64,000 nucleotides of DNA from Candidatus Hadersleviella danica (GCA_016711405.1 JADJSZ010000028.1:1-64000); one strand, 5' to 3'; counted from the first letter of the stretch, positions 9,501 to 19,230 are shown. The notes: a model not told the origin generated them from the sequence alone. Numbers and translations: made by a program.

Positions 9501-12028
9501 TTATTCGTTGATGGCGTTGCGAACTTGCTCGGCCGCATTGGTGAACGCCTCGTCGGCGGGTTGTTGCGCTTGGAAGATGAGTGTGATTGCATCACCCCAT
9601 GCCCCCCAAACGGCACTCATTTCAGGGATAGCGGGCATGGCTTGGCCGTTTGCCCCAGCCTCACCAAAGGCGAGCAGGTCTGGGTCGGTCAGGCCAGCCA
9701 ACACACCCAAGTGGGCTGGTGGACGGTCGCCGCTGGCGAAAATTTGGGTCATCGCTTCTTCGGTGGCCACAAATTCGGTCAGGAACGCTTGCGCCAAGAG
9801 GGGATCTGCACTGAACGCGCTGACCATGAACCCTTGGACACCCAAGAAGGGGGCGCTGTCTTGGGTCTCGCCGGGCAAGTTGGCGATACCGTAGTTCACG
9901 CCTGCTTCCTTGAAGCGAGCGACAGCCCACGGCCCTGTAATCATCATGGCCGCTTCGCCTGTCTCAAACAAAGCATGAACAGCATCCCAGTCGAGGTCGG
10001 CCGACAAATGACCGTCGGCAATCATGCCTTCCAACCATTGGGCGGCGGCGATGGAGCCTTCGCTGTCCAAGCCCACATCGGTGGGGTCGTAGCCGTTTTC
10101 GTTCGTGCCGAACACATAACCACCAAAGGCGGTTTGGATGGGCATGAAGTGGAAGGCATCGGCGGGTTGCAGGACGTAGCCGTATTGGACAACGCCCTCA
10201 GCTTCGAGTTCGGCCGCCAGTTCTTGAACTTCTGTCCAAGTGGTGGGGGGGGTCTCGATGAGGTCTTTGTTGTAGAAGAAGGCGACGTTTTCGACGGCGT
10301 AGGGCAAGCCGTACAGCACACCGTCATAGCGGAAAGCGTCTACGGCCGCAGGCGAAAAATCTTCGGCAAGGTCGCCCAAATCCATTTCAGCCAGCAAACC
10401 GCTGGTGGCCAATTCGCCCAGCCAGTCATGGGCACCGATGATGATATCGGGGCCTTCGCCAGCGGGGGCGGCGACGGTGAAGTTCTCGCGGATGTCACCG
10501 AAGCCGACTTGTTGGACGATAATGCCCACGCCGTACTCTTCGGAGAATTGGGCGCCCAACGCTTCAATGACAGGGGCGCGGGTGTCGTCTGCCCAAATGG
10601 TCAGGTTGACATCAAAGCCAGTGTCTACAGGAGTGGCGGCTTCTTCGGTGGCTTCTGGTTCGGCCGTGGGTTCAGGAGTTGGTTCGGCCGCTTCTTCGGT
10701 CTCTTCCTCTTCCTCAACCACAACGCCAGCAATGGCGTTGCGAACTTGCTCGGCCGCGTTGGTGAACGCCTCGTCGGCGGGTTGTTGCGCTTGGAAGATG
10801 AGTGTGACAGCGTCACCCCATGCACCCCAAACGGCACTCATTTCGGGGATGGCGGGCATCGCCCGGCCGTTGACACCCGCCGCACCAAAGGCGAGCAGGT
10901 CTGGGTCTTCCAACCTTCCAAAACAGCCAAGTGGGCTGGCGGGCGGTCGCCACTGGCGAAAATTTGGGTCATCGCTTCTTCGGTGGCCACAAATTCGGTC
11001 AGGAACGCTTGGGCCAAGAGGGGGTCTTTGCTGAAGGCGCTGACCATGAACCCTTGCACGCCCAAGAAGGGGGAGCTTTCTTGCGTTTCGCCGGGCAAGT
11101 TGGCGATACCATAGTTCACGCCTGCTTCCTTGAAGCGAGCGACAGCCCACGGCCCTGTAATCATCATGGCCGCTTCGCCTGTCTCAAACAGAGCATGAAC
11201 AGCATCCCAGTCGAGGTCGGCCGACAAATGACCGTCGGCAATCATCCCTTCCAGCCATTGGGCGGCGGCGATGGAGCCTTCGCTGTCCAAGCCCACATCA
11301 GTGGGGTCGTAGCCATTTTCATTCGTGCCGAACACATAACCACCAAAGGCAGTTTGGATGGGCATGAAGTGGAAGGCATCGGCGGGTTGCAAGACGTAGC
11401 CGTATTGGACAACGCCCTCAGCCTCGAGTTCGGCCGCCAATTCTTGAACTTCTGTCCAAGTGGTGGGGGGGGTCTCGATGAGGTCTTTGTTGTAGAAGAA
11501 GGCGACGTTTTCGACGGCGTAGGGTAAGCCGTACAGCACGCCGTCATAGCGGAATGCGTCTACGGCCGCAGGGGAGAAGTCCGCCTCTTTGTCGCCGAGG
11601 TCAATTTCGGCCAGCAAGCCGCTGGTAGCCAATTCGCCCAGCCAGTCGTGGGCACCGATGATGATGTCGGGGCCTTCGCCAGCGGGGGCGGCGACGGTGA
11701 AGTTCTCGCGGATGTCACCAAAGCCGACTTGTTGGACAACGATGCCCACGCCGTATTCTTCGGTGAATTGGGCGCCGAGCGCTTCGATAACTGGCGCACG
11801 GGTGTCGTCTGCCCAGACGGTGAGGGTTAATTCTGCTTCAGCAGGTTCCTCGGTGGGTTCTTCAGCAGGCTCTTCCGTGGGTTCTTCAGCGGCTACTTCG
11901 GTGGGTTCCTCTACAGGAGCCGAAGTGGCCTCAGGGGCTGGCTCGGCCGTGGGGGTGGTGGTTCCACCGCACGCCACAAGCGCGAGCAGGGCTAACAGAG
12001 TTAGCAAGGAAAGCGATTTTCTTAACAT
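9501..12028 (-). CDS. Tandem two-domain maltose/oligosaccharide-binding lipoprotein (one frameshift)
   Basis: 842 residues after correcting one missing T near 10912, which joins LAVLEG to [11 protein letters not shown] signal peptide with lipobox LVAC-GG is followed by a Glu/Pro/Thr-rich linker. Then come two almost identical family-1 solute-binding domains, each about 370 residues, starting at [11 protein letters not shown] and [11 protein letters not shown]. They are joined by a second acidic linker ([17 protein letters not shown]). Both domains keep [18 protein letters not shown], the [19 protein letters not shown] region and the ITGPWAV ligand-site motif. The expected product is a membrane-anchored receptor with two binding heads for one permease. 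I prefer the start at 12028 (AAAGG five bases upstream); 12043 is an alternative. The second domain has its own linker and no signal peptide or stop before it, so it is a fusion, not two genes. Confidence 0.88.
9511..10606. repeat. 1.1-kb direct repeat, copy encoding the C-terminal binding domain
   Basis: Near-identical at the nucleotide level to 10732-11826 (offset about 1,220 bp), with scattered synonymous and a few amino-acid-changing differences. This points to recent duplication or ongoing gene conversion. Confidence 0.9.
10732..11826. repeat. 1.1-kb direct repeat, copy encoding the N-terminal binding domain
   Basis: Partner of 9511-10606. The two copies differ at enough positions, and have different linkers, that a simple assembly duplication is unlikely. 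Confidence 0.9.
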
Positions 12029-12115
12029 ACCTTTCTTCTCCATTCTATTGTGTGGGTAAAAGAGGACAAAGAGGGATTCGTAGAGAGTGTGTTGGCAGGC
12101 ACGGACTCTCTGTCT

Positions 12116-12556
12116 CTATCTCTCATCTCTATCTTGGGCTAAATCAGCTTGTAAACATGTTTTGAGATGTTCAAGCGACGTGTTGAGTTCGGCTAGTATT
12201 TCGGCAGTGAAGCGACGTTGGTTGTACTGCTGGTGGCTCTGCATTGCTTCTTGGCGCACCCGTATGCCTTGTTCGGTGAGGAAGAGGCGCACGGAGCGGC
12301 CGTCGTTCTCATGCGGCCGTCGCACCACATGCCCATCTTGTTCGAGGTTTTTGATGAGCCGCGTGACGTTGCTCTTGTCGCAAAACATCAATTCACTGAG
12401 CTGGTTCGGTGTCATGCCCGGCAAGGTTCCTAAGTGGAGGAGAGTGTAAAAGCGGGGCACTGACAAATTGAACCGATTGAGGAGACGACGGTCGCCATCA
12501 TCCAACAAGAGAAAAATCTCTTTGAGGAGTTCGTAAGTTGCTTCTTGGCGGGTCAT
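12116..12556 (-). CDS. MarR-family transcriptional regulator
   Basis: About 146 residues from the ATG at 12556 (MTRQEATYELLKEIF); a longer frame to 12625 would run through the putative operator. The winged-helix core is visible as LSELMFCDKSNVTRLIKNLEQDGHVVRR with the wing ENDGRSVRLFLTEQG. Family knowledge: MarR dimers bind short palindromes and are released by small ligands. It lies directly upstream of the sugar-transport operon in the same orientation, so it may regulate that operon as well as itself. The last codons fall in a degenerate CTCTATCTCT repeat. Confidence 0.88.
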   Translation of the reverse strand: MTRQEATYELLKEIFLLLDDGDRRLLNRFNLSVPRFYTLLHLGTLPGMTPNQLSELMFCDKSNVTRLIKNLEQDGHVVRRPHENDGRSVRLFLTEQGIRVRQEAMQSHQQYNQRRFTAEILAELNTSLEHLKTCLQADLAQDRDER

Positions 12557-12588
12557 GGATGGGTTTGGAAGCCGTCGCAGTCTCAATC

Positions 12589-12606
12589 TAGTTGACGTGT
12601 CAACTA
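12589..12606. promoter_or_regulatory. MarR-type operator candidate
   Basis: Perfect palindrome TAGTTGAC-GT-GTCAACTA, 33 bases upstream of the MarR start. On the minus strand it contains a consensus -35 hexamer TTGACA, so a bound dimer would block the promoter. The assignment to this regulator is inferred from position and symmetry. Confidence 0.65.
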
Positions 12607-12663
12607 TTACGGCGAAATATAACACCAGTTGGTTACTCTGTCCAATAATTCGCCAAGCAGATT

Positions 12664-12780
12664 TGGCGTTTTTGGCCTATAAGGGAGGGAGCAGGGGAGC
12701 AGAGCAGCAGAGGAGCAGAGGAGAAAGAGAGTAAGGGAGTAAGGAACTGAGCTTACAGCTTACAGCTTATGGCTATTAGC
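12664..12780. repeat. Heptamer-type repeats (GAGCAG and AGCTTAC units)
   Basis: A purine-rich stretch of GGAGCAG/AGAGGAG units is followed by AGCTTAC, AGCTTAC, AGCTTAT, GGCTATT units with a 7-base period, between the relA stop and the MarR gene. No gene is seen. Confidence 0.75.
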
Positions 12781-15009
12781 TTACTTCTGCCGTTGCACTT
12801 CGATGACTTGGCTCATGTTTTCCAATTTTTGCTTGAGCCAGTTGAGGTCATCCAGATTGGTGACGGAGACGACGAGATAGACGGTGGTAATGCCGCGCTT
12901 GTCGGTGATGCCTTTGACTTTAACCAATTTGATGCGACGGCCGCTGATAATCGTGGCCACACTCTCCGCCAAATCGGGCATCCGAATGGCCCGCACCACC
13001 AGAGGGATTTCATAGGTGGCGTTGGGGTTGGTCTGCCCCCACGAAACTTCGACAATGCGGTCTGGCTCTTTCAGAGCTTGGGTCTTGAACTGTTCACACG
13101 ATTTGCTGTGGATGGTCACACCACGGCCGCGTGTGACATACCCCATAATTGGCTCAGGGGGAATCGGCTTACAGCAGTTGGCAAAGGCGTGGTGCAATCC
13201 CTGTAAGCCCTGAATAATCAGCCCTTTTTGGGGCTGGAGTGGCGCGGCCGTGAGGATGGCCGCCACAGCCTGCTCGATTTTCTCATCTTCAGCGGCGGCC
13301 AGTACTTCGGCCGTTTCCAATTCCCGCCGCTTCACCTCTTTCAACCGATTCAGCGTGCCCATCACTTGGCTCAGTTGAATATCGCCAAAGCCAATTTTGG
13401 CCAGCAAATCATCTACCTGCTCCTTTAGTTCCTCGGCTACATCTTCAATAGTCAGCAAATTTTTGGGGCGGATGAGGCGCAATTCCCGCTCCAACATTTG
13501 GCGGCCGTGCTGAATGTTCGTCTCGCGGTCGTGGATGCGGAACCATTGGCGCACTTTGCTCCGCGTATTTTTGCGCTGGGCATAGCCCGAATCCTCATTC
13601 ATCCAATCCCGGTTCGGCCGTGCCTCTGGCCCCTTGATAATCTCCACCACATCCCCTTCTTGTAATTCGTAATTCAGGGGAACCAACTTTTTGTTCACCC
13701 GCGCCCCTCGGCACCGATGCCCCAATTCGCTGTGAACTTGGTAGGCAAAATCAACAGGGGTGGAGCCTTCGACCAGCTCAATGTCGTCGCCTTTGGGGGT
13801 TTGCACATAAATGCGCCGGCTCAAATCGTCGAGGTTCACCATCGGTTCGGCGGGTTCAGACCCTTCGGTGGCCTCGTTGCGCAAATCAATCAGCAAGCCC
13901 CGCATTTTGGCCACCCGCAGGGCGAAATCTTTGTCCACTCTGGCCCCGTAATCTTTGTAGACAAAGTAGTTGGCCACCCCGCTTTCGGCTTCGTGGTGCA
14001 TGGCGCGGGTGCGGATTTGCACCTCGAGGACGCGCCCTGTTTCGTCGTACACGGCCGTGTGCAACGACTTATACCCATTCGGTTTGGGCTTGGCGATGTA
14101 ATCATCAAACTCTTCGGGGATGGGTTTCCACATGTTGTGGACAATGCCCAACACCTCATAGCAAAAGCGTATTTCGGAGCTTTCGATAATGACCCGCACC
14201 GCGTTGACATCGTAAATTTCCTCGACGGGCACATTTTTGCGCACCATTTTGCGGTAGATGGAGTAGAGGTGTTTAGTACGGCCGCTGACCTCGGCCAAAA
14301 TCTCCGCTTCGGCCAACCTTTCGCGAATCGCCTCCTTGTGCCCCTCTATCAACCCATACTCATCCATCTCGTGCTGGCGCACAAACTCATCCACCACTTG
14401 GTGCGCCTCTGGCTCCAAAAAGCGAAAGGCCAAATCCTCTAACTGTGATTTGAGCTTCCACACCCCCAACCGATTGGCGATGGGCGCATACACCTCCCGT
14501 GATTCACGCGCCAACTCCTCCCGCTTGGTTTCAGGCATTTTGTCCGCCACCAGCAAGTTTTGGACCCTGTCCGCCATGCGAACCATCAAAACCCGCGCCT
14601 CATCTGTTTTAAGGATACTGCGGCGCAATTTCTCGATTTTTTGTGGGCTTCGGGCCTCGTCAAGGCTCAATTGCGGCCCCACCTCTTGCAGTTTGGTCAC
14701 AATCTCATGGACCAAAGGGGGAAAGCGGCGCAACAACTCATGTTGGATGGTCTCCGTCGGTTCAGCGCGGAGGGTATCGTGCAACAGCCCTGCTTGAATA
14801 GAGACAGTATCAAGGCCAAGGTCGGCCACCCCATAGGCTACGGCACGGTCGTGTTCAATGTAAAATTCACCTGTCTCGCGCCGTTCATCGCCCAATAGGT
14901 CTTGGGCAAATTCATCCGCATCTTGCAACTGGTCGGGCACATCGGGGGGAGCCGAGGGGGGCAGGAGTTCAACAATTTGGTCTATGGTGGGAAAGGCTGT
15001 GCGTAACAT
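12781..15009 (-). CDS. relA: RelA/SpoT family (p)ppGpp synthetase, hydrolase site altered
   Basis: 742 residues from the ATG at 15009. Domain order: HD hydrolase domain (about 30-190), synthetase domain (GRTKHLYSIYRKM, PNGYKSLHT, LEVQIRT), TGS (RIYVQTPKGDDIELVEG), a CC...H..C zinc-finger region (CCKPIPPEP to HSKSCEQF) and a C-terminal ACT domain. It makes the alarmone (p)ppGpp from ATP and GTP/GDP on ribosomes during starvation. In the hydrolase domain His53, His77-Asp78 and the MADR Asp are kept. The Glu-Asp pair that normally follows (HDxxED) reads HDTLRA, so residues 81-82 are Arg-Ala. Those acids are essential in studied bifunctional enzymes, so hydrolase activity is probably reduced or lost. 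The longer frame to 15039 runs into a GGGACAA repeat. Confidence 0.93.
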   Translation of the reverse strand: MLRTAFPTIDQIVELLPPSAPPDVPDQLQDADEFAQDLLGDERRETGEFYIEHDRAVAYGVADLGLDTVSIQAGLLHDTLRAEPTETIQHELLRRFPPLVHEIVTKLQEVGPQLSLDEARSPQKIEKLRRSILKTDEARVLMVRMADRVQNLLVADKMPETKREELARESREVYAPIANRLGVWKLKSQLEDLAFRFLEPEAHQVVDEFVRQHEMDEYGLIEGHKEAIRERLAEAEILAEVSGRTKHLYSIYRKMVRKNVPVEEIYDVNAVRVIIESSEIRFCYEVLGIVHNMWKPIPEEFDDYIAKPKPNGYKSLHTAVYDETGRVLEVQIRTRAMHHEAESGVANYFVYKDYGARVDKDFALRVAKMRGLLIDLRNEATEGSEPAEPMVNLDDLSRRIYVQTPKGDDIELVEGSTPVDFAYQVHSELGHRCRGARVNKKLVPLNYELQEGDVVEIIKGPEARPNRDWMNEDSGYAQRKNTRSKVRQWFRIHDRETNIQHGRQMLERELRLIRPKNLLTIEDVAEELKEQVDDLLAKIGFGDIQLSQVMGTLNRLKEVKRRELETAEVLAAAEDEKIEQAVAAILTAAPLQPQKGLIIQGLQGLHHAFANCCKPIPPEPIMGYVTRGRGVTIHSKSCEQFKTQALKEPDRIVEVSWGQTNPNATYEIPLVVRAIRMPDLAESVATIISGRRIKLVKVKGITDKRGITTVYLVVSVTNLDDLNWLKQKLENMSQVIEVQRQK

Positions 15010-15017
15010 GGGCTTAT

Positions 15018-15062
15018 GAGGGACGGGGACAAGGGACAAGGGACGAGGGAGGGGACGGGGGG
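15018..15062. repeat. Heptamer repeat (GGGACAA)n
   Basis: GGGACAA, GGGACAA, GGGACGA, GGGAGGGG units just upstream of the relA start. Confidence 0.8.
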
Positions 15063-15077
15063 TGAACGGCCGTAAAC

Positions 15078-15108
15078 AAAAAAGCGCCCTCTGGTCGGAG
15101 GACGCTTT
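15078..15108 (-). terminator. Intrinsic terminator after the YtxH-like gene
   Basis: Arms AAAGCG-CCCTC and GGAGG-CGCTTT pair with one mismatch. On the minus strand the stem is followed by TTTTTTG. Confidence 0.7.
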
Positions 15109-15150
15109 GTTTAGAAAAGAGTTGGCTGTTAGGGAAAAAATCAGCCAGTC

Positions 15151-15528
15151 TTAGACTTGTTCCGCATCCTCTTGGGGGGTATCGTCGCCTTGGGCGCGTT
15201 GGGTCGCATGGGTAATGCGCTCTTTCGCGTCGGCCAGCTTGGTCTTTCCTTCGTCGAGGACAATGTTAAAACGTTCTTGGGCATGGGTGGTGGCACTGCT
15301 GGCACGGGCACGGGCTTCGGCCAAATAATTGCCTGCGGTATCCCGATAATTGGCCCCGTATTCGCTGGCCGAACCACGCAAGTCGCTCCCCTTTTGCATA
15401 ATTTGGTGGCGGGTTTGCTCACCTGATTGGGGGGCCAAGATAAGCGCGGCCGCCGCGCCGACCAATCCCCCAATGACAAAACCTGCTAAAAATGCCCCAA
15501 ATTCTGTACTGCTTTGATTTTCACTCAT
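15151..15528 (-). CDS. YtxH-like small membrane-anchored protein
   Basis: 125 residues from the ATG at 15528, which has a GAGG ribosome-binding site eight bases upstream. A Gly/Ala-rich membrane helix (AFLAGFVIGGLVGAAAALILAP) is followed by SGEQTR, the signature junction of YtxH proteins. An Ala/Arg/Glu-rich helical tail follows. Family knowledge: YtxH proteins are stress-associated small membrane proteins of unknown mechanism. It shares orientation with the next membrane protein upstream, from which it is separated by a repeat-filled spacer. Confidence 0.8.
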   Translation of the reverse strand: MSENQSSTEFGAFLAGFVIGGLVGAAAALILAPQSGEQTRHQIMQKGSDLRGSASEYGANYRDTAGNYLAEARARASSATTHAQERFNIVLDEGKTKLADAKERITHATQRAQGDDTPQEDAEQV

Positions 15529-15547
15529 AATAACCTCGAGGGTGGGG

Positions 15548-15618
15548 TTATTGGTTACTCGTTCTTCGTTCTTAACTGCACACGGCAAGCTAATAACCAG
15601 TAACCAATAACGAATAAC
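15548..15618. repeat. Heptamer inverted repeat (CCAGTAA / TTATTGG)
   Basis: TTATTGGTTACTCG at the left is mirrored by AACCAGTAACCAATAACGAATAAC at the right, made of CCAGTAA/CCAATAA units. The same units occur at 46827-46865. Confidence 0.75.
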
Positions 15619-15623
15619 TCTTT

Positions 15624-16085
15624 TTAGTCGGGCAAATTGCGGCGCGGGTTGCCGAACAGCACCCGCATGGCTCCGCGCACGGCCGCTACATAACTGCTGG
15701 CGGTGATGGCGGGCTTGACCACATTGGCACTCACAAAAGTGGTTGTGCCTTGTACCATGCTAATCGTTTCGTTTGTTTTCTCCAAAATTGGCTTAATCTC
15801 AAACTCAAGCATGTTGATGAGCCGGATGACGGCCACCAAGAGCATGATGAGGACGATGACGGTGCTACAGGCGGCCGTGGCAAACAGGATGATGAAAATA
15901 TCCCGAATGGCTTCGATTTGGCCTGCGTAATTTTTGGCCAACCAGATGACCAAGGCCACCAGTCCGCCCATCAATAAAAGGGTAACAACCACCCCGACCA
16001 CAATCCCCCATGTGGGGATAAGCGGCCGTGGCTCCTCTGTTGGAGCGACTGGATAACTGCTGTTGCTTGCGTTGTAACTCGTCAT
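15624..16085 (-). CDS. Hypothetical membrane protein, two transmembrane helices
   Basis: 153 residues from the ATG at 16085. Two long hydrophobic segments (WGIVVGVVVTLLLMGGLVALVIW and IFIILFATAACSTVIVLIMLLVAVI) precede an amphipathic helix (MLEFEIKPILEKTNETISMVQGT). The tail is Arg/Asn-rich (GNPRRNLPD). The layout resembles DUF948-like proteins that often neighbour YtxH genes; that identity is tentative. Confidence 0.7.
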   Translation of the reverse strand: MTSYNASNSSYPVAPTEEPRPLIPTWGIVVGVVVTLLLMGGLVALVIWLAKNYAGQIEAIRDIFIILFATAACSTVIVLIMLLVAVIRLINMLEFEIKPILEKTNETISMVQGTTTFVSANVVKPAITASSYVAAVRGAMRVLFGNPRRNLPD

Positions 16086-16328
16086 AGCTTTAGCGGCCAA
16101 GTATAGCATTAAAGTAGAAAGTGGAAAGTGCTGAGTAAAAAGCGTGGCTACTTTCAACGAAACACATTAAAGACCCTTTGCCCTTTCCCTCTTTTGCCCT
16201 TTCGCAATAAAAATTGATTGCAAAAAGGCAAAAGAACAATAAAGCAAAGGGGGTTGGGCTTGTTTTTACTCTTGGCTCTTGCCTAAAAACCTTCATTTAT
16301 AACGAATGAACTTAGCCTTTTTAACTTT

Positions 16329-18276
16329 CTACTTCTCCAAAATCGCCGCCATCTCCTCGGCCGAGAGCCGCCCCGTGTTAGCCAAGATAATCGTCAGCGG
16401 TTGGTCATACACCGTAAAACTCTCGTCGGCACGGCCGAGGGCGAAGCCGCGCCGCTGGTCGAAATACGCTTGCACTGCTGGGGGTGGGGTCAGGCCAGCG
16501 GCCGAGAACGTATCGGGGGTGAAGTGCCAGCCCAACAAACGCGGGGCGCGGTCGGCCACCAAGACCACCTCATACCCCAGCGAGCCATCGAACAAGCGGG
16601 GGTGGTATTGGCTGGAGCGGGGGTAGAGGGTGGGCAGGCGGGGAACCACCCCATAGACCCGATTCGAGGCGAGGACGACGTAATCGGCGCGAGCCAGAGC
16701 GGCCGTGTTTTGGAGCAATTTGGCGGCCGTGTCTAGTTCCCCTGCCTGCGAGAGCCACGTCAGTTCTACACTCTCGAACTGTTGGCGGTTGAGGACGCGG
16801 CCGTCGGCTGTCTCTATCGTGCTGGGCAACGCCTCATCCCATCGTTCGTAGGCGATTTTGGCTCCCGGCGAGGCGTTTTCGTGTAACCACTGGGAAGCGA
16901 CCAGCCACGGGTGGGGTTGGGCGTAGATACCGTGGAAGGCGAGGGCATAGAGCGCGGTGCTGGCCAGTAAAACGGCCGCGCCCCCCACCCGCCATTTGCC
17001 CCGCAATTGCCACACCGCCCATGCCCCCCACAGCACCAAGTAGGGGGGTGATGGGTTGCAGGTAGCGCATGAACTTGACATAAAAGTTGCCCGTCGAGAG
17101 AAAATAGGGCACTGCCCACGCCAAAAGCACCAATTCTGCTTCTTCCAGATGGGTCAGCGGCCGAGTGCGCCACACGCTGAGCAAGCGGCCGATTTGCCAG
17201 CCCCACCCCACCAAACCCACCAACAACAGTGGCCAGCCCATGCCCCAGCGTCCTTGCATCTCGAGCAGATAGAGAAACGGCCGTGTGCCTTCATATTGGC
17301 GGGTAAAGGGGAAGGCGGCTCCCCCAGCGACCATCGCCCGTTGAGCGCCCACATTTTCCAGATAGCAAAAACGCCAATTGATGACAGGAATGTCCACGCC
17401 CAAAAGCGTGGTGGCGGGCGTTTCGGCCGTGCAAGTGGCATCTAATAGGGCAAAGGGATTGGTCAGGGCGAAGGTGAAGAGGGCGGCCGTGCCCGCCAGC
17501 CCCAACCACAGCCACCAGCGGCGGCGCACCACCAGCCACACCCCCACGGCCAGCGGCACAAAGAGCAAAATGGCACTAAATTTGGAGCCAATGGCCAGTC
17601 CCACCACCCCACCCGCCACGATGAGCCATATTTTTTGGCGGGTCTGCACGGCCGCCACCAAGGCCGCCAAACTGCCCATCACAAAAAACGTGGTGTAGGG
17701 GTCGGTGGTGAAAAAGTGAGCCAACTGGATGTGCATGACATTGCTGGCCAGCAGGGCGGCCGTCAGCAGGCCCACGGCCGTGCCATATAATTGGCGGCCG
17801 AGCCAATACGCCACCGCCACCGTGCCCACATCCACCAACCCCGTCAACAAACGGCCGATGAGGGTGAGGTGGTCAAATTCGGAGCGGCCGTTGGCGTTGA
17901 AGAATTCGGCCGCCAGCCACCCCTCGGCGGGCAACCATGTTTGTGCCCACGGAGCCATTTTTTCGACAAGGCGCGTGGCGGCTACGCCCATGTAGAGTGG
18001 CAAGTGACCATAGGCATAGGCTCGAGCTTCGCCACGCGGCACGGAGACACGGGTGGTGGTATCGGCCGTGGGCCAGTAAAACGGGTTGAGGGTGCTCTGG
18101 TGGGGGTGCAGGGCGGTTTCCCAATCGGCGGGCCACTGGATGGTCGTCGCCACCCACGAAATATACCGCTCGTCGGGGTGGTAATGTTGGTAGCCATCCC
18201 ACACCACCCCACTCAGCCGCAACCATGCGGCCAAGAGCAATATGGCGAGGAGGGTCAGGGTGGGGTGTTTGGTCAT
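16329..18276 (-). CDS. GT39-like dolichyl-phosphate-type glycosyltransferase membrane protein (one frameshift)
   Basis: 648 residues after removing one extra C (G run 17043-17048 on the plus strand), which joins YLQPITP to YLVLWGAW. The N-terminus has a signal-anchor helix followed by WDGYQHYHPDERYISW, the luminal Asp-Glu pair typical of PMT/ArnT-type enzymes. About ten transmembrane helices follow. The C-terminal soluble domain (from LHENASPGAKIAYERWDE) resembles periplasmic modules of these transferases. It is expected to move a sugar from a polyprenyl-phosphate donor onto a protein or lipid at the outer face of the membrane. Start chosen at ATG 18276; the longer frame lacks a ribosome-binding site. 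Confidence 0.85.
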
Positions 18277-18373
18277 AATGGCGGGAGGGGGCTGGTCATT
18301 CAATGGTAATTTGCCCCAATTACCACCGAATTGCGAATGGGTGGGTTTCGCTTCAGTTGAAGCAGGCAAAAAT

Positions 18374-18396
18374 TAGACACGAATTACACGAATTTT
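18374..18396. repeat. CACGAATT repeat arm
   Basis: ACACGAATTACACGAATTTT, a single-arm relative of the perfect inverted repeat at 4760-4820. Confidence 0.7.
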
Positions 18397-18435
18397 TCCA
18401 AACTCATAATGAAACACACCTCTTGCCAGTTTGGC

Positions 18436-18473
18436 TAACAAAAAAGGCTGAAACGGGAGCCGTTTCAGCCTTT
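18436..18473 (-). terminator. Intrinsic terminator after the L25 gene
   Basis: Arms AAAAGGCTGAAACGG and CCGTTTCAGCCTTTT around GAG form a 15-bp stem. On the minus strand it is followed by further T. Confidence 0.9.
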
Positions 18474-18497
18474 TGAGGGGTTAATGAGGGGTTGGGA

Positions 18498-19085
18498 TTA
18501 AGCGGCCGTGGTATCTTCGGCGGTAGCGACCCGCTCGAATTCAAACTTGGCCACCGCAATATCCCCTTCGGTGAGGATAACGACACCAGCAGGGGCAACC
18601 AAATCAGCCACGGTGAGAACCATTTCGTGGTTGAGCATTTTGCTCAAGTCTACTTCGATTTCGGAGACCAAATCATCTGGTTTGGCTTCGATTTGAACAG
18701 CGTGGAGCAAAATTTGCGCCGTGCCCGAGAGCCGCTCGGGGAAGGGCAGTTGTCCAGCCAAAATGAGTTGGACTTCAGCCTCAACCATTTGGTCTTTGGA
18801 CACTTCTAAAAAGTCAATGTGGGTAATTTCCCGCCGGGTGGGGTGGTATTGGATTTGGCGAATCAAAGCGGTATAGACATTGCCCGCAATTTCAAGGTCT
18901 ACGATGGCGTTATCATCTGCTTTACGCAAGGCAAGGGTGGTTTGCAGGGCGTTGAGTTGCAGACTAATTGGGTCGCGATGGCCGTAGAGAACGGCTGGAA
19001 TTAAGCCAGCACGGCGCAATTGCCGTACTTGTTTGCCGATGATGGTGCGTTCGTCGCCCACCAGTTTGGTGTGTACTGAAGACAT
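18498..19085 (-). CDS. rplY: 50S ribosomal protein L25/general stress protein Ctc
   Basis: 195 residues from the ATG at 19085 with an AGGAGAG ribosome-binding site. The L25 domain (RQLRRAGLIPAVLYG to THIDFLEVS) is followed by the longer beta-rich TL5/Ctc C-terminal domain (VEAEVQLILAGQLPFPE and EIEVDLSKMLNHEM). This two-domain form binds 5S rRNA in the large subunit. It has its own terminator and seems to be transcribed alone. Confidence 0.95.
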   Translation of the reverse strand: MSSVHTKLVGDERTIIGKQVRQLRRAGLIPAVLYGHRDPISLQLNALQTTLALRKADDNAIVDLEIAGNVYTALIRQIQYHPTRREITHIDFLEVSKDQMVEAEVQLILAGQLPFPERLSGTAQILLHAVQIEAKPDDLVSEIEVDLSKMLNHEMVLTVADLVAPAGVVILTEGDIAVAKFEFERVATAEDTTAA

Positions 19086-19230
19086 GTGCCTCTCCTTCTG
19101 GCGCACAAAAACGCCAGCTTTACAGATTGGGTGGTTAAATTGGTTGGTAAAAGGGGTGTTTGGGGATGCCCGTTTATTTTGGGCAAGCGGTGAAGTATAG
19201 CAAGAAACCTTATTGTGTCAAAAAAACAAA

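Noticed and set aside
9525..11114. 529-residue plus-strand open frame across the binding protein
   Set aside because: Shadow of the duplicated binding-protein gene; itself internally repeated because the sense gene is.
9501..12028. Binding-protein duplication as a pure assembly artefact
   Set aside because: The copies differ by many substitutions and have different linkers and ends, which an artefact would not create.
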